Of a stretch of DNA of 64,000 bases, positions 13,981 to 24,200 are shown piece after piece. The DNA is from Lasiosphaeria ovina (Eukaryota > Ascomycota > Sordariomycetes > Sordariales > Lasiosphaeriaceae): NCBI GenBank assembly GCA_033439765.1, contig JAULSN010000008.1, forward strand, positions 1,674,001-1,738,000. Reading direction: 5' to 3'. The notes beneath the pieces were generated by a model. That model saw only the letters and a list, made by a program, of their open reading frames with translations, ran no database searches and was not told the origin of the DNA. A program made the translations under genes and the position numbers. Position 1 is the stretch's first letter, and each line of letters starts with the position of its first letter.

Positions 13981-14429
13981 AAAACAACTCCGAACCCGGT
14001 CCCCGCTATAACTAACGTCTGCCTCCCTTCCCCCACCCCTCCGGATATCCAGTTGCTTGCCGCAGCTGCCTTGCTCGCCTCCCGTGGCCGCACGTGTGCA
14101 AAAGGCTGGGCCTCTCCCTCCTTAAACATCTCTCTCCACGCTTTCGTTCCGACAGACCAGGCGCACATGCTGCGTGCAAGTACAGATATCAGACCAGGAC
14201 ATATCTGTTCCCGTGGGTGCACAAGGCTGTGGATACGTTGTCCATGTTGGTGACCATGCGTTGCTGTTGTGTGCGCCAGATGTAGTGCGCCCCCTAAAGG
14301 CCGATTCACAACCCCGCCCATATTCATCCTACGCCTAGCACCGTGCCTCAGAGACCTGCAGTTTCCTTGGATGGCCGGGCCAGTTGCAGTTTCGTTCCCG
14401 CGTCCCTTTCTCCGTCGCTCTATCCCTCC

Positions 14430-15299
14430 TCACCTCATGCGCGGGTTGCTCGGCAGTCCTCCTCCTCTCCTGGGCCCGCTCGGCAGCCCGACCCTGCGGC
14501 CGGCGCTCGCCGCGCCGCCCCTGTAGTCCTGCTCGCCCGACGACGACCACGGGGCGTTTGCCGACATGACGGGTGGCTGCTCGCTCGCTCCTCCCTGACC
14601 CCCGTAGGCGCCGGCGGGCGCAAAGCGGTCTTCGTAATCTCCACCACCACCACCGCTGTTCCCTCCCCACCTGCCGCCGCCACTCTGGGGCGTTTGCTGC
14701 TGCTGTTGCACCGGCGGCTGGAACGGCCCCGACCCGGCCGGGCTCGCCGACGCCGACCGCGCCGCGCCCCACAGCCTCTGCTTCAGCTTCTCCTGCGCGC
14801 TCGACGTGCTCCCGGCCGGCGGCGTCGGGCCCTCGCCGTACGACGCCGCGGGCGACCGCTGCTGGTAGCTGGCTGACCTCTGGTAGTCGTCTCGCTCACT
14901 GCCGCCGCCGCCGCGGCTGGCGAACGGGTTGCGGGGGTCGGGGCTGCGCGCCAGGAGCCCGCCAGGGCCTGGTCTGCTGTTGGCGTTGTTGTTGTTATCC
15001 CACAGACTGCTCAAACTCCCTCCTCCCCCAACAGGCGCGGACAGCCCGCCGTAGCGGCTGCCGATCTGCTGGCCGGGCTGCTGGGCGTAGATGGGCTGCT
15101 GGGGCGGCGGGGCCTTGGGGTCCGGAGGCAGCCAGCCGGGGAAGGGCTGGCCCTTTTCCGTGTAGTAGTTGCGCAGCACGCGGCACACGTGCGTGTCGTC
15201 CTCGGTGTCGCCGTCGCTCTCGCCGCCAAAGTAGGTGCGCTGGAGCTTGCTTATGTTGGTCGACGCATTCGAGATGAGGCCCTTGTACCACGACGCCAT
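14430..15299 (-). CDS. mso1: Mso1-like Sec1-binding exocytosis protein
   Basis: Encodes a 289-residue protein. The first 65 or so residues match the Sec1-binding region of Mso1: MASWYKGLIS at the start, then DGDTEDDTHVCRVL and a YYTEKGQPFPGWLP block, which is the family hallmark. In yeast Mso1 binds the SM protein Sec1 and helps SNARE assembly at sites of vesicle fusion with the plasma membrane; that role is inferred here by family. The rest is low-complexity, rich in Gly, Ser, Pro and Gln, as in filamentous-fungus homologues, with a QQQQQ run and a basic Gly/Arg tail. I chose the Met at 15299 because homology begins there. An in-frame extension of 60 codons upstream has no family support and may be leader or a 5' exon. 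A GTGAGG directly overlapping the stop leaves open a further 3' exon. It lies downstream of mak16 on the same strand. Confidence 0.8.
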   Translation of the reverse strand: MASWYKGLISNASTNISKLQRTYFGGESDGDTEDDTHVCRVLRNYYTEKGQPFPGWLPPDPKAPPPQQPIYAQQPGQQIGSRYGGLSAPVGGGGSLSSLWDNNNNANSRPGPGGLLARSPDPRNPFASRGGGGSERDDYQRSASYQQRSPAASYGEGPTPPAGSTSSAQEKLKQRLWGAARSASASPAGSGPFQPPVQQQQQTPQSGGGRWGGNSGGGGGDYEDRFAPAGAYGGQGGASEQPPVMSANAPWSSSGEQDYRGGAASAGRRVGLPSGPRRGGGLPSNPRMR

Positions 15300-16071
15300 T
15301 TGGTCGTTGTCGTTTGGAGGTGAACCGCTTAAGGTGTAGGCAGGCGAGGTCGTGTCGTCGGCCGAGGTGCGCCAAGATTTGGTCTCGAATTCTTGTCTTG
15401 AATACCCCGGTGTGGAGGGGCGCTTGCGAGAGGAGAGAGGAGGGGTAAAATCTCCAAGCAGTTGCAAATGGAACGGCACCTCACGGAGGGCGGTGGAGGG
15501 GGCTGTTTCGACGGCTGCTACTGAGGCTTGGTGTTATGCGTCGTCGTCGCTCGCTATGGCCGACTGCAAAAATATCACAAGATTTTGTGCGAGTTTAAAA
15601 GAGCCACGCGTTGTTCAAGTGCAGTGGCATGGACATGTCGGATTTGTGCAGTTGAGGCAAGTCGAAAAGGCTTGTCTCAGCGCACGTTAGTTGTTAGCTA
15701 GTGCTTGAACCTCGCTGTTTCACACCACCGGTCCAGGCCTGCGAGCCACCCACAGCCCCACCTTATACATCCTCCATTGACAATGGGATTAATGCGAGCC
15801 CCCCCAACAGCCTTGCCGTGCCGCAAAACAATCCCCGTCGATTATTCTCGGGCCGAGAATGCGGTCGGACGACCTCTTGAGCCGCCGAGCACAGTCTGTA
15901 ATCACAGTCTGTATCACTAGGAGAAGTGCCAAAATTTCAGAGCTCTGCGCTCAGAGCCCTTGACATATAAGGTACCTAGCCCGGAGTACCGCCTGCTCCC
16001 ATTATGGTATATTTGGGGCCCATGAATGGACCAGAAACCTTTTCGCCTTGACGTGACAGTTGTCTCGAGCC
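15300..16071. other. Intergenic spacer between mso1 and mak16
   Basis: Promoter and 5' leader of mso1 plus the 3' region of mak16. No open frame of family type is visible. Confidence 0.5.
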
Positions 16072-17337
16072 TTAGAAAGCAAGCAGCTTTGACCTTTCTG
16101 TTTCCTTCTCGACCTCCATCTCTCTCTTTTTCCGGCCCTCCATCTTCACCACGCGCCCTCTCTTTCGCTTGTCGCCTGCCTTCTTTTTCTTGTCCGTCGA
16201 GTCATCCCCACTGTCGTCGTCGTCGTCATCGTCGTCGGTATCATCGTCATCATCGCTTCCGAGCCAGTCCTCAATGTCTGCCAACTCCTCGTCGCTTTCG
16301 TCAAAGTCGGACACGTACTCGACCGCACCGTCTAGCTCATCCTCCTCGAGCTCTTCCTCAAGCTCCTCCTCCGAGTCCGCTTCCTCATCGTCGTCCTCGA
16401 TGCCCTTGTCCAGATCCTTGTCCCGAGTGCCCTCGCCCTCAGTCTCGAGCGCGTTCAGGACCTTCTTCCAGATCTTCGCGTTGACGTTGAGCGGTTGATC
16501 TCCGTAGGCACCTTGTCTCAGTCTCTCGAGGAGCTCTCTCTCGATTGTCCTCTCTAGTTTCGCCGCTATGAGGGCCTTGCGTTCTCTTGCCGCTTCGCGG
16601 TGCTTGATCTTGGGCGCCATTTTCGGGACCAGCTTCTCTCCCAGCCGCGTCTCCTCGGCCGCTATCTTGCGCATGCGCGTCGCCACTTGGACAAGGCGGG
16701 TGAGGCGTTGCTTGCATTTGTGGAGGAGGAACTTGGGGAAGTACTGGAGCCTCTCCTCAATCTGTTTTAGCGCGTCCTGGTAGTTTGCCGAGAGCTTGAT
16801 CTTTTCCCACCACTTCGAGGGCATGTGGGCTCTTTCAATCTGGTTGTGGGGGTTGCAAGTCAGTAATCTCCCACGCAGCACCACATGTCCGCAACCCCCT
16901 GTGGTTTCGGGGACATGTCTGGCCGAGGCGTAGGTGCTAGGGCACGTACGGTTTTGATATACAAGTAAATAGTCCCCTTGGGGGACGTCCTGACAGACGC
17001 ATATCGACTGTTGGCTAGGGGGCAGCTCTGCCGGTTGCACAACCCGCTGACCTGATTTACCGTGTCAGCAAACGACAGCTTGTGCGTGCAATGGCACAGC
17101 GACACATACATTGTACTCGTTTCTGCAGAAGTTTTGCCCCTTCGTTGTCCTAAACCATGTCAGATTGAGCCATCACGGCGAGCGAGCGCAGCGCGGCACA
17201 ACAGCATCGACGACATACTTGAGTTTGAAGGCGCAAAACTGCTCTGAAGCCTGGGGTTAGCGATGTGTGCGGCCCTTTTGAGACGCGGGAAGAGGCGACT
17301 CACGATTGATAATCTGCCAGACGATTTCGTCAGACAT
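16072..17337 (-). CDS. mak16: Mak16, 60S ribosome biogenesis factor
   Basis: Five exons: 17304-17337, 17219-17243, 17110-17149, 16950-17051 and 16072-16839. Together they encode 322 residues, close to the usual family length of about 300. All donors are GTATGT, GTGAGT or GTACGT, and each junction restores the family sequence: MSDEIVWQIINQQFCAFKLK, then NFCRNEYNVSGLCNRQSCP, then GTIYLYIKTIERAHMPSKWW. The Cys-rich N-terminal third is the conserved Mak16 signature. The middle is basic and helical. The C-terminal part is a long Asp/Glu tract with DDDD runs, ending in Lys/Arg-rich nuclear-signal-like segments. Mak16 is a nucleolar component of pre-60S particles needed for 27S pre-rRNA maturation (family knowledge). 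The gene is divergent from mss1 across 421 bases. Confidence 0.95.
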
Positions 17338-17758
17338 GGTGGCGGCTTTGGGCTGTTTTGCGAGCTGGACGGCGTCGTGCCGGTCGGTGCACTGCGGTTT
17401 TGGCTTTGGAAATTCCGTTTCTCAGTGGGGTGATAAACTAAAAAAAATTCGGAGCTACGAAGTTTTGCCCACCCCAGATTTGGAAGGCGGTGGCCTGTGC
17501 TTTTACGATTGTTTACGATTGGACAGTGAAGACGGGAGCTCTTGTTGCTAGTGGGTCGTCAGCCAGCCAATCAATACAGCTGGCAGCGGATGGCTTCTAA
17601 TCTTAAGAAACCTCCCCTACTAAGGTTACAGGGTATGGACTGCAGCGTGTTACACCCGGCAAGCACACGACTGAATTCTTCTCTTTACGCGACGGGCTTG
17701 TGGACTCACTCAGCAACCATTTTGAGTCTTGACGTCTCATTACTTCTTTCTGAGGTCA
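17338..17758. promoter_or_regulatory. Divergent promoter of mak16 and mss1
   Basis: The start codons of mak16 (-) and mss1 (+) are 421 bases apart, so both promoters must lie here or overlap. A CCAAT box is visible at 17567-17571. No TATA box is obvious, as is usual for housekeeping genes. Confidence 0.6.
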
Positions 17759-18931
17759 ATGTTCCGGCATGCGCTGAGACGAGGGGCTACAAATCGGAAT
17801 TTCAGCCCCTGGGCCGCGCCAATTCTGCTCCAATTCAGAGCAAGAGCATGGCCGACTTACAAGGCTGGTTTCCATGAACTCGGGCGAGATGCGCCGCATA
17901 GAAATGTCGAGTCTCATTCCAATTCCAATTCCGCCTCACATTCGTCCCGCCGCTCGCACTCAGATTACATACTCAACAACGGAACAATATATGCTCTGTC
18001 GTCGGGCGCGGGAAGGGCGGGCATAGCCGTCATTCGAGTTTCTGGGGCTGGCAGTCTTGATGTGAATGGCCTCCCCTTTTTTATTTATATTGGCTATTAA
18101 AATCTCTGAACTACCCTGAACTAACATGTGGCGTAGGTTTACCGCTCATTGTGCCCGTCAAAGCCCCCACCAAAGCCTAGATATGCCGGTGTGAGGACCT
18201 TGACTGACCCCGGCGATGCGTCTGGCGCCAGCATCCTGGACTCGGACGCCCTTGTACTCTACTTCCCCGGCCCCAAGACGGTCACGGGCGAGGACGTTCT
18301 CGAGCTGCATGTCCACGGCGGGCACGCGACCGTCAAGGCGGTCCTTTCCGCCATCCCAAGATGCATGCTTCCGCGTGCCAAGATACGCTATGCCGAGCCA
18401 GGCGAGTTCACCAAGCGAGCCTTCCTCAACGGCCGGCTCGACCTCGCCCAGGTCGAGTCGCTGGGGGAGACGCTAGCGGCCGAGACGGAGCAGCAGCGCC
18501 GCGCAGCAGTCCGAGGCACCTCGGGCATCCTCGGGAAGGCGTACGAGGGATGGCGCCAGCAGCTCCTCCTCGCGCGCGCCGAGATCGAGGCCCTAATTGA
18601 TTTCTCCGAGGACCAGCACTTTGACGAGTCCCCCACCGAGCTGCTGACAAACGTGTCGCGGCTAGTGGACGGCATCCTCGGCTCTATCCGGCTGTACCGG
18701 CTCGGCAGCCAGCGGAGCGAGCTGCTGCGCAACGGGATACGCATCGCGCTGCTAGGCCCACCCAACGTCGGCAAGAGCTCGCTGATGAACCAGATTGTCG
18801 GTCGCGAGGCGTCCATTGTCTCGGCCGAGGCGGGCACGACGCGCGACATTGTCGAGGCGAACCTCGACATCCGCGGCTACCTCTGCTCCTTTGCCGACAC
18901 AGCCGGGATCCGGACGACGTCGGTGGTGGCG

Positions 18932-18967
<36 letters not shown>

Positions 18968-19868
18968 GACGCCGTCGGCGGCGCCAAGGCGTCCTCGCCG
19001 CCCGCGGCCGCCATTAGCGCGATAGAGGAAGAAGGAATACGGCGGGCGCGGAACAAAGCGCGAGACTCGGATGTCATCATCGTCTTGGCGTCAGTAGAAC
19101 TGGCCAGCGACGGCACGCCCTGGATAAACTACGACGCCGAGACGCTGCGCTTGGCGGCAGGCGCGCAGCAGTTCATAGTTGCGGTGAACAAGAGCGATGT
19201 TGTGGACCGAGACGTCCTGCGGAATCTGCTCCGAGACTTTGCGGCGTCGGTGCGCATGGACCAGGAAGGGGGGCGATTGTCCTCCTCCTCGTTCCAGGAC
19301 GGTGGTCTTGTCCCACCAGCTGCAGCAGCCGCTGAACCACCGCTCCTCGCAATATCCTGCAGGGCGGCTGCAGCGGACGCTAAGGGGCTGACGGACCCAG
19401 GGGGCATCCAGGCGCTGGCTGAAAAATTGGCCCAATCGTTCGCGGCTCTGACCTCGGTGCCTAGCGACATGCAGCACCTGCTTGGTGTAACCGAAAGACA
19501 AAACCAACTTCTGGTCGTATGCCAACGGCATCTAGAAGACTTTGTGACCGAGGCGGCGCGGCGGCGGTCTTGTGAAACCTCAGACGAGCACGCGGTTTCT
19601 GCAGAACCTGATGTCGTACTAGCGGCAGAGCACTTGCGCCTTGCCGCTAATTGTCTAGCTTCTATAACTGGTCGCGGACACGCCGGCGACGTCGAGGAAG
19701 TTTTGGGGGTCATATTCGAAAAGTAAGCCACCCTTCCCTGTTTTTTTTTTATTAATTTGTAATTTTTACTACGCCCTTGTTCAAAACACAAAATTTGTCA
19801 AGTTACACCAACCGACAATTTCTTTGGAATCTTACTAAAACATTTTCAGATTCTGTGTTGGCAAGTAG
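17759..19868 (+). CDS. mss1: Mss1/MnmE mitochondrial tRNA-modification GTPase
   Basis: Three exons: 17759-18061, 18137-19722 and 19850-19868, giving 635 residues. With its partner Mto1/MnmG the family installs the 5-carboxymethylaminomethyl group on wobble uridine of mitochondrial tRNAs. The first 65 or so residues are basic and Ser-rich, fitting a mitochondrial presequence. The MnmE N-domain follows (YILNNGTIYALSSGAGRAGIA). The G domain has the P-loop GPPNVGKSS at about 308-316, a TTRD switch I, DTAGIR at about 355-360, and NKSD as the base-recognition motif. Just after DTAGIR is an 11-serine run. The last exon supplies FCVGK, the C-terminal motif with the conserved cysteine; stopping at the in-frame TAA at 19724-19726 would lose it. 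Start chosen at the first ATG that gives a targeting-like N-terminus. Confidence 0.95.
18935..18967 (+). repeat. (TCG)11 coding microsatellite in mss1
   Basis: Eleven uninterrupted TCG codons encode a poly-serine tract about eight residues after the DTAGIR switch II motif, followed by an Ala/Ser/Pro-rich stretch before the family sequence resumes at EEEGIRRARNKA. Confidence 0.95.
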
Positions 19869-20726
19869 GAGTAAGACGACAAGAATAGAAACGGTGAAAA
19901 AAATTCTTCTATGCGTGTATTATAGTTTGGTGTAACAACGAACTCCAGTGTAATGATCCCCATGCGCCGTTTTTTGTTCCGGGGGGCGTTTTTTCCCTGT
20001 CGCCCCCTCACCATGCCCTTTCCCCCGAGTCTATAGGAGTAAAAAATGAGAATAGGAAGCCCAATACTGTTAGTTCTTGGGACTCTTCCCAGAAAACGGG
20101 GGGAAAGGGGTATTTGACAGAAATGTGAAAAGCGACAGAAAACAAAAGTAAACCACCCAGACGATGAAAAAAAAAAGACAAAAGGTCCCCAAAAAAGCAA
20201 GTAAAAGCAAAATGCACCCAAATGCACCACCCCGCCGCCATGCCGGATCCTTTGTATCACCAGTCAACCAACCAAAAAAAAAACGCCAAATAACCCCCAA
20301 TGTGTAGCAGTACATTTCCGAGAGACAAATGAAAAGGAAAAGGAAAGAGGAAAGGGGGGGGATTAAAGGAAAAATGCTGTTGAAATGCGATGCCATGAAA
20401 CAAGCAGACCCATCCGCCCACCATTCCCAATGCCGATGCTTTTTTTTTTGGCCAAGGAAAAAAAAAGCTGCAGGTGGAAACCCCGTGAAACTCCGTGAAC
20501 CGAACACCAGAAAAAACCGAGAGATAGAGACAGAAAACCGTAGAAGAGACAAGAAATTCTTAGCTGTGCTGAGCCCCGCACACGTGGATGGTTGTAATCG
20601 GCAAAGTCGTGTCGTCGTAGTAGAGGGGGAGAGATTGCCCGGCTCGCCTTATAGGATTATTAAGCTAGAGCGGAAAGAAGGAGACTAGGTTCCCAAGGCG
20701 AGCTAGGTTGGAAGACTGTTTCTCTC
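19869..20726. other. 3'-3' intergenic region between mss1 and the small acidic gene
   Basis: The genes on either side converge. The sequence has many A and T homopolymer runs, as expected of two 3' untranslated regions. No conserved frame is seen. Confidence 0.5.
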
Positions 20727-21034
20727 TTAGTTCTGCTTGTCCTCCTCATCGTCCTCCTTGTCGCCCCTGTAGTTTAATTTGTTAGTTTGTTGTCATGGGC
20801 ATTTACCAAGCGCGGGGGGGGGGGAGCTCACTTGTTGTAGCCGGAGCGGCCATTGTTGCGGAATTTCTCCTCTTCCTCTTCATCAGAGCCGTCCCTGTAT
20901 TGCGGTTAGTTTGTGTAACTGCGAAGCTGGGGGCGGCGTTGAGCAGGAGACTGTGTAACTCACTTGTTGTAGCCGGAGCGGCCATACTCAACAGGGAAGC
21001 GCGTAGCGGCAGTGAAGGAAGTGGTGGCAGCCAT
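20727..21034 (-). CDS. Small acidic protein with duplicated GRSGYNK motif
   Basis: Three short exons, 20964-21034, 20832-20894 and 20727-20766, have clean GTGAGT or GTGAGC donors and TACAG acceptors and encode 57 residues. The product starts MAATTSFTAATRFPVEYGRS. It carries GRSGYNK twice, each followed by an acidic stretch (DGSDEEEEE and GDKEDDEEDK), and ends KQN. No signal peptide or membrane segment is seen; it should be soluble and highly charged. I do not recognise the family and assign no function. The 5' leader is CAAC/TTCAAC-rich and unstructured, and a TATA-like palindrome lies about 240 bases upstream, a layout often seen in strongly expressed fungal genes. The intact frame across two introns is the main evidence that it is real. 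Confidence 0.75.
20827..20853 (-). repeat. Exon-tail repeat, copy 2 (exon 2 end)
   Basis: 27 bases identical to 20959-20985. They cover the end of exon 2, coding the second GRSGYNK, and the first bases of its GTGAG donor. Confidence 0.95.
20959..20985 (-). repeat. Exon-tail repeat, copy 1 (exon 1 end)
   Basis: 27 bases identical to 20827-20853. They cover the end of exon 1, coding the first GRSGYNK, and its GTGAG donor. Confidence 0.95.
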
Positions 21035-21274
21035 TGCGAAGATTGGTGGTTGTTGAGGTGCAGGTGAAGATGGTAGTTGAAGTTGAAGTTAGTTGAAAAT
21101 GAGATGCCGAAGCTAGTTGATGAGTCTGAAAGAAGTGGTTGGTGAGAGGATGAAGGCTTTGAGAAAGGTTGATGCTGATGTTGTTGTTGTGTTTGTTGGA
21201 AGTGGTTGTTGGAAGCTGGTGTTGGAAGCTGATGATGAGAGAATAACTGTCCCTGAACTGGGCATCACAAGAGA

Positions 21275-21284
21275 CTTAAATAAG
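21275..21284 (-). promoter_or_regulatory. TATA-like element of the small acidic gene
   Basis: CTTATTTAAG, a palindrome, lies about 240 bases upstream of the start codon. The stretch between is CAAC-rich and would be the 5' leader. Confidence 0.4.
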
Positions 21285-24200
21285 AAATCCAAAGGTTGGA
21301 AAAGGTCGAGATGTGCAACCAAGGCCTCCTGCCGTCATCATAGGCAAGGTAGATGCCGGGTCTACTTGGCGGTATCCAGGCGGCGCCGACATCGTCTCAG
21401 GAGCAAGCAAGGTAAGCAAGGGTGGATGGAGCAAGATTACATGAGCCATCTCGGAGCCTCCATTTACTTTGGCCTCCACTTGGAAGCACTTCGGGAGGAC
21501 GAGATAGGTTGGTAAGGTAAGGTAGGGACTTTGCGTCTTGCTGGCCGTGGTGTACGCACACTAGTACATAAGTACAGTGCGAGGGAGAGAGACAACCCCT
21601 GATGGCAGTGCAAATCTGCAGCTCAGATTTCTAGTGGGTCCGAAACGGGCAACACTATACGAATGAAGCAAGCGGTGTGTTGTTGTTTTGTGTGGACACC
21701 TTGGGGATAAGGGACGACGAGGGAGAGAGAGGGAGAAAGTGAGAGAGATACCTCGGGATGGCCTAGAGCCAAGGTACCCTTGGGAGGTACCGTTCGCACC
21801 TCAGGACCCAGCCTGGGAAGATCCGCGTCTGCCCGCAGCTCGCGTGCCGCAACGTCGATCCACAGATCCCATCCATGCTTGCTTGGGTCAGGTAGGTGTG
21901 TGGACTGTGGACGGGGTTAAATTGGCGGAGGTACCTCCGAAGCAGGCCGTCTGCATGTAAATACGCTAGAATCGAGGTACGCATTCGCATTCCAATCCGG
22001 TCGCACAACCGCGGCCCCGACGGATGCAAACCTAAGGCAAGGACAAGGTGTGAAATGGAAAGGAAAAAGGGCAGAAAGCGGGCCAGGCCAAACCAAGAGC
22101 CAGCCAGCGATCCGCCTCCCAACGTGAGGTGGTGGACCCCGATGTCTGGCCCATGCATGCATGAGGTGTGCGTACATACGTACAAGACATGCACCGTCGA
22201 TAGGGCCGATGGCGCTGAGGCGTCGGTGTCAATTGCAGTGGGTGGGCGGACAGTTGGGACGGAACCACCAGAGATGCAGTGGGCTTCGGTTTGGGGGCCG
22301 GCTGTGGCAACTCTGCAACGCCAAGGCCCACCCACCCCTGCCCTCCCGTAGGGCTGAGCGGGATGTGCTACCGATCGTTGGGTGCCTAGGTAATGGATCT
22401 GCCGCCGCTGCGTCAGCACCAGGTCATCATCATTGTAGCTGCCCTGTACCGGGAGCCCGTTGAGGCTTCTCCGTCAGGCAGAGCCGTCCGCCTGCAGCAT
22501 CTCGAGACCGAGTCATCAGGTCGAGGTCCCCGATCTCACTCGTTTTCTTGTCTTGTTGTCGCTTTTGCTGACCCTGCAGATCCGTGGAGTAGGCATTTCC
22601 GGCCGTGCTTTCCATTGTTTCGGTTTTTAAGTGTTTTCCTTTTTAATCACGTCTTTCTTTTTTGACTTTTGCTGTCCGTCCGGCGGGGGAGGCGGCTCTC
22701 GGCACCCGTCACCTCACGCCAACCCACGCACCCTGGCAGCTTAGGTTTTGAGATTGGCAAGTACTTAGCAAAAGTACCACCGGCCGGCGTTACGGCTTCC
22801 AGTTTCGGTCGCTGTGCCGACTGATTACCGCTCCGTGCTTGAAGCAAGCACCCTCCAGGGAAACGGCCCTTGCAGCCTTCCTGCCACCACCCAGTCACCG
22901 GCCAGCTGGTAGCGATCGAGCCCCTGTCTGCCGATCCGCTTTGGCCCAGGTTCCTGGTCTTGGCGCACCTCCCAGTTCTTTGAAACAACCAACGTTCGTA
23001 CAGTAGCGTACGGATGTACAGTAGTACATACCGCGGAGTGGCGACCACGGACACGGGGTTGAATTCTCCATGCTCCGTACCTTGATGTTCCTGCCGAGCA
23101 GCAAAAACCGGCCTCGGGTTGGTTTATGAACATTTGTCAGATGTTACTTATCTCTTTCGGTTATTAATCAACTAGCAAGTCTGGTGTCATAAGTTTGCCT
23201 GGGTAGGTTGGCAAGGTAGGCTGCCTACCTTAATTGCTAGCCTTACCTTTTACGGATATAGAATACGCCCCCGGTCCAGCTACTTCCTTAAAGCCTTGTT
23301 TTTTGTTCATTATTAACCTGCTCCGGCACATTCTCTCGGGGGTCTTGGTGCCTCTTTAATACTTATATCCGAGTTGCCAGGATGCACGAGTGTGTCTCAC
23401 CAAGACAAAAAGTACGCAGGAGTACGCTTGTACCTTCCCCCCTTCGCTCTAAACCTTGTCTGTTAGTGTGGTTACTCAGCATGTGCCTCGAGAGAACTTG
23501 GCGATGCGATGCGATGCTTGCTCTCTCCCTTCCCAAATGTGTATTCCGCGTCCGCGAACGACGGGTTCATCCCGCGCCCGCCCACCATACCCAGCTGTCA
23601 AATTGTCACCGCCACCACACGCACTAGACTTATTACCAGTTTGATAATCCATTGTAAGCGACGTTGAACGAATCCTTTGCTAGGTTCGGCCCTAACTCGC
23701 TTGTTGCACGAACTGTAGGACCGCGCAACTGCTGTTCTCCGAAATATGATCGCAAAGGAAGCCAAAGGCCCAAGGTATGAACAGGGCGGCCTATCAGTTG
23801 TCGATTTCATCGTCACCAAGTCGGGCTAGCCATGTCGGTACCAGTGTGCTCCGTACACCCGGACATATTAACTCGCCCACCCTTTACAGACCGAGCTCCA
23901 TGTTAGGTCCGTGGTCCCCCCGTGTGTGGCCGCGCCGTCGACACACGTGACCCCGTCAAAGCCTCCCCCGGCGAGGATCACAACTCAGACTGGAACTAGA
24001 ATCTGATGTTTGACGGCACTCGATCCCGCAGGCAGGGGATCACGGGCCATCCACAGGTTCCCGGCATCGGCACTGGGGTATCGATGGGGGGATGTGCAAG
24101 GTTCTCATGTTTCGTTGGCAAGTGAGCCTGTTTCGCCTATTTCTGGAGGGCACGTATTCTTTGTTTTTGTTTTCTCATTCCGGGGCTCTCCTGATGGAAT

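Larger units (their letters stand above)
1..14429. other. Long gene-poor region, no supported gene
   Basis: No reading frame here resembles a protein family I know, and I could not chain short frames through splice signals into a conserved protein. Base composition is not AT-skewed, so it does not look like heavily RIP-mutated transposon sequence. What is visible is simple repeats (listed separately), many CCTACCTA and TACGTACATA strings, and several copies or near-copies of TACTCCGTA. The last 500 or so bases are probably the 3' untranslated region of the leftward mso1 gene. Lineage-specific short genes or long non-coding RNAs cannot be excluded without transcript data. Confidence 0.5.

Noticed and set aside
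13848..14327. 159-codon minus frame left of mso1
   Set aside because: It lies just past the mso1 stop, has no domain, and includes the GAT microsatellite as poly-serine; best read as 3' untranslated sequence.
14573..15277. 234-codon + strand frame opposite mso1
   Set aside because: It is an Arg/Ala-rich shadow produced by the GC-rich, low-complexity mso1 coding strand.
15300..15479. 60-codon N-terminal extension of mso1
   Set aside because: Homology starts at MASWYKGL; the extension is Ser/Pro-rich and unlike relatives, so the downstream ATG was preferred.
16169..16498. Ser-rich + strand frame opposite mak16
   Set aside because: It is the antisense reading of the Asp/Glu tract of Mak16 and has no independent support.
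17729..17758. Earlier start of mss1
   Set aside because: The frame there opens with TTG, not ATG; the first ATG, at 17759, gives a proper targeting-like N-terminus.
21763..22419. 218-codon minus frame
   Set aside because: Composition is random-like (Pro, Arg, His, Cys rich), with no domain and no splice partners.
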